Source of the DNA: Candidatus Cloacimonadota bacterium
GTDB lineage: Bacteria > Cloacimonadota > Cloacimonadia > Cloacimonadales > Cloacimonadaceae
Direction: 5' to 3'
DNA: 64,000 nucleotides
Assembly: GCA_028706475.1 (NCBI GenBank)
Contig: JAQWBI010000001.1
Location: 124,001 to 188,000 of the forward strand
The position numbers and the translations under genes were made by a program. A model generated the notes under the pieces. It was given only the letters and a program-made list of their open reading frames with translations, ran no database searches and was not told where the DNA came from. Shown here piece by piece: positions 62,962-64,000 of the stretch (positions are counted from its first letter, which is position 1; the number at the start of each line of letters is the position of its first letter).

Positions 62962-63582
62962 ATGGTGAAGATACCTACTTCCACTCTAAAGCGCTTGCCC
63001 CAGTATCTGGAAGTGTTGAAACGCTTGAAAAAAGCCGGACTGAAGGAAGTATCTGCCACGAAGATATCCGTCTTTGCAGACATCCATCAGACCTTGGTAC
63101 GCAAAGATGTCTCCTTCACAAACATCAGTGCCAGCAAGACCGGGTATCAGATCGGTCCCTTGCAAAAAGCGATTGAGGATCTATTGAATTGGAGCGACAC
63201 CTCCACCAGCTATTTGGTGGGTGTGGGGCATCTGGGCAGCGCACTCTTGGGATATCAAGAGTTTTCACAACGCGGACTCAGTATTGTCGCAGGCTTTGAC
63301 AGCGATCCCGAGAAGATCGGCAAGAAAGTGCATGGAGTACCGGTGTATTCGGCTCTGGATTTCACAGCTATGGCCCAAAAGGATAAGATTCGCATCGGCA
63401 TCATCACCGTGCCTCCGGATAGCGCGCAACTGATTGCCGACATCATGGTTCACAGCGGTATCAAGGCGATCTGGAACTTCACTCCGCACAAGATCATTGT
63501 TCCGCCGGATATCATTGTGGAATATGTGGATATGTTCTCATCGCTGGCAGTGCTTTCCCGTCGCCTGGCAGAACAACACTAA
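62962..63582 (+). CDS. rex: Redox-sensing transcriptional repressor Rex
   Basis: 206 residues. N-terminal winged helix (about 1-78) with S-T-L-K-R-L-P-Q-Y-L and S-A-T-K-I-S, then a Rossmann domain with GVGHLG at 87-92, FDSDPEKIG, and I-I-T-V-P-P, ending in the domain-swapped helix FSSLAVLSRRL. Rex binds operators when NADH is low and is released when it rises. Starts 11 bp after paralogue B with GGAGG, so it may be co-transcribed with the membrane operon. I found no clear TTGTGA-N6-TCACAA box in the window. Confidence 0.92.
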   Translation: MVKIPTSTLKRLPQYLEVLKRLKKAGLKEVSATKISVFADIHQTLVRKDVSFTNISASKTGYQIGPLQKAIEDLLNWSDTSTSYLVGVGHLGSALLGYQEFSQRGLSIVAGFDSDPEKIGKKVHGVPVYSALDFTAMAQKDKIRIGIITVPPDSAQLIADIMVHSGIKAIWNFTPHKIIVPPDIIVEYVDMFSSLAVLSRRLAEQH

Positions 63583-63584
63583 CC

Positions 63585-63605
63585 AAATTCCTCAGGATGG
63601 AATTT
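63585..63605 (+). terminator. Hairpin after rex
   Basis: AAATTCC (63585-63591)-tcaggat-GGAATTT (63599-63605), then GTTTCC. A 7-bp perfect stem with a weak T-tract. Confidence 0.5.
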
Positions 63606-63685
63606 GTTTCCTCCAGAAATCAAGCAGCATAGCCTGTTTGGGGCTATATTAGTACAGAATAAAGACAAATAGAGGTATTAAAAAC

Positions 63686-64000
63686 ATGGCTCTGGATTAT
63701 CAACAAATTATGGATAAAGTCAGCGCTCCTAAAGCTGAGTGTATTGCGCTGATCGAGAAGTTACGCTTAGTCAGCATCCCCGCTGATGCCCCCTTGGCAG
63801 AGTTCTTTACTTACTATCGCCATATTGCCCTGAGATCCTGGGATGTTGTAAGTATGCTTGACCGGGATCCGCATTTGAAAAAGACTCCTCTGAAAGAACT
63901 GGAAGCCTTAAACAGAGATTTGTATGACAGCTTTGAGCCGGGAAGCGGGTACGACAATTCGATTCTGAATCCGGATTATGCACACAAGCTTTATGGAGCA
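63686..64000 (+). CDS. N-terminal part of a possible M29-type aminopeptidase (3' end outside window)
   Basis: The frame runs open from ATG 63686 to the end of the window (105 codons), preceded by AGAGG. Visible sequence is helical: L-D-Y-Q-Q-I-M-D-K-V at the start, then L-A-E-F-F-T-Y-Y-R-H-I-A-L, L-K-E-L-E-A-L-N-R-D-L-Y, and Y-D-N-S-I-L-N-P-D-Y-A. The last two blocks remind me of the helical start of M29-family aminopeptidases (E-L-Q-A-L-N-R-x-L-Y ... Y-x-x-S-x-x-N-P-x-Y-A). The catalytic part is not in view, so this is tentative. Confidence 0.45.
   Translation, partial: MALDYQQIMDKVSAPKAECIALIEKLRLVSIPADAPLAEFFTYYRHIALRSWDVVSMLDRDPHLKKTPLKELEALNRDLYDSFEPGSGYDNSILNPDYAHKLYGA

Overview
The window looks like chromosomal DNA from an uncultured, probably anaerobic Gram-negative bacterium, most likely Candidatus Cloacimonadota (Cloacimonetes/WWE1). 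This is inferred from gene content, not from a database search. The evidence is: two giant secreted mosaics (2272 and 1715 residues) ending in the same NYPNPFNPETTI...Y(F/Y)YKMT...K(K)M type-A-like sorting tail; outer-membrane functions (LptE-like, LolA-like); two-subunit class I fumarase, Rex and a ferritin-like protein, as in anaerobes; and no mobile-element, phage or CRISPR genes. Nearly all genes lie on the + strand, tightly packed, with many 1-14 bp overlaps.

Layout. 1-3.5 kb: ornithine-lipid-type acyltransferases, a DUF58 protein and fumarase alpha/beta. 3.5-4.6 kb: an unrecognised gene pair. 4.6-5.7 kb (minus): purE and an HTH-EIIA regulator. 5.8-13 kb: LptE-like, RluB-like, YchF-like, FtsK, LolA-like, mannose-1-P guanylyltransferase and a SagB-type nitroreductase. 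13.3-20.1 kb: giant secreted protein 1. 20.6-23.4 kb: methylthioadenosine salvage genes (mtnA, mtaD) coupled to smpB. 23.5-28.4 kb: a DUF4139 protein, Hsp20, and an NtrY/NtrX-like pair behind a DUF4390-like protein. 29-35 kb: small proteins, ileS, a zinc-ribbon/pseudokinase/sulfatase-modifying-factor fusion, and tRNA-Asn. 35.6-37.9 kb (minus): thymidine phosphorylase and an orphan PhnE permease. 38-45 kb: ferritin-like, lytic transglycosylase, pilin-like, folC, rnhC, and two HEAT-type proteins around trmJ. 45.4-48 kb: clpB behind a CIRCE-like operator. 48.3-53.5 kb: giant secreted protein 2. 53.6-54.4 kb: a GNAT protein. 54.7-63.6 kb: a five-gene membrane system with two large paralogues sharing a C-terminal DUF6754-like domain, followed by rex. 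The last gene runs off the end.

The two most unusual signals are the five-gene membrane system at 54.7-63 kb and a family of 74-bp intergenic palindromes present five times (centres at about 20332, 28550, 35385, 45116 and 54481), two of them inside a longer (about 265 bp) conserved repeat. Also notable are a perfect 12-bp inverted repeat with a 9-bp spacer upstream of clpB, which differs from consensus CIRCE by one symmetric base change, and a membrane pseudokinase fused to a formylglycine-generating-enzyme-like domain whose start codon is not clear.
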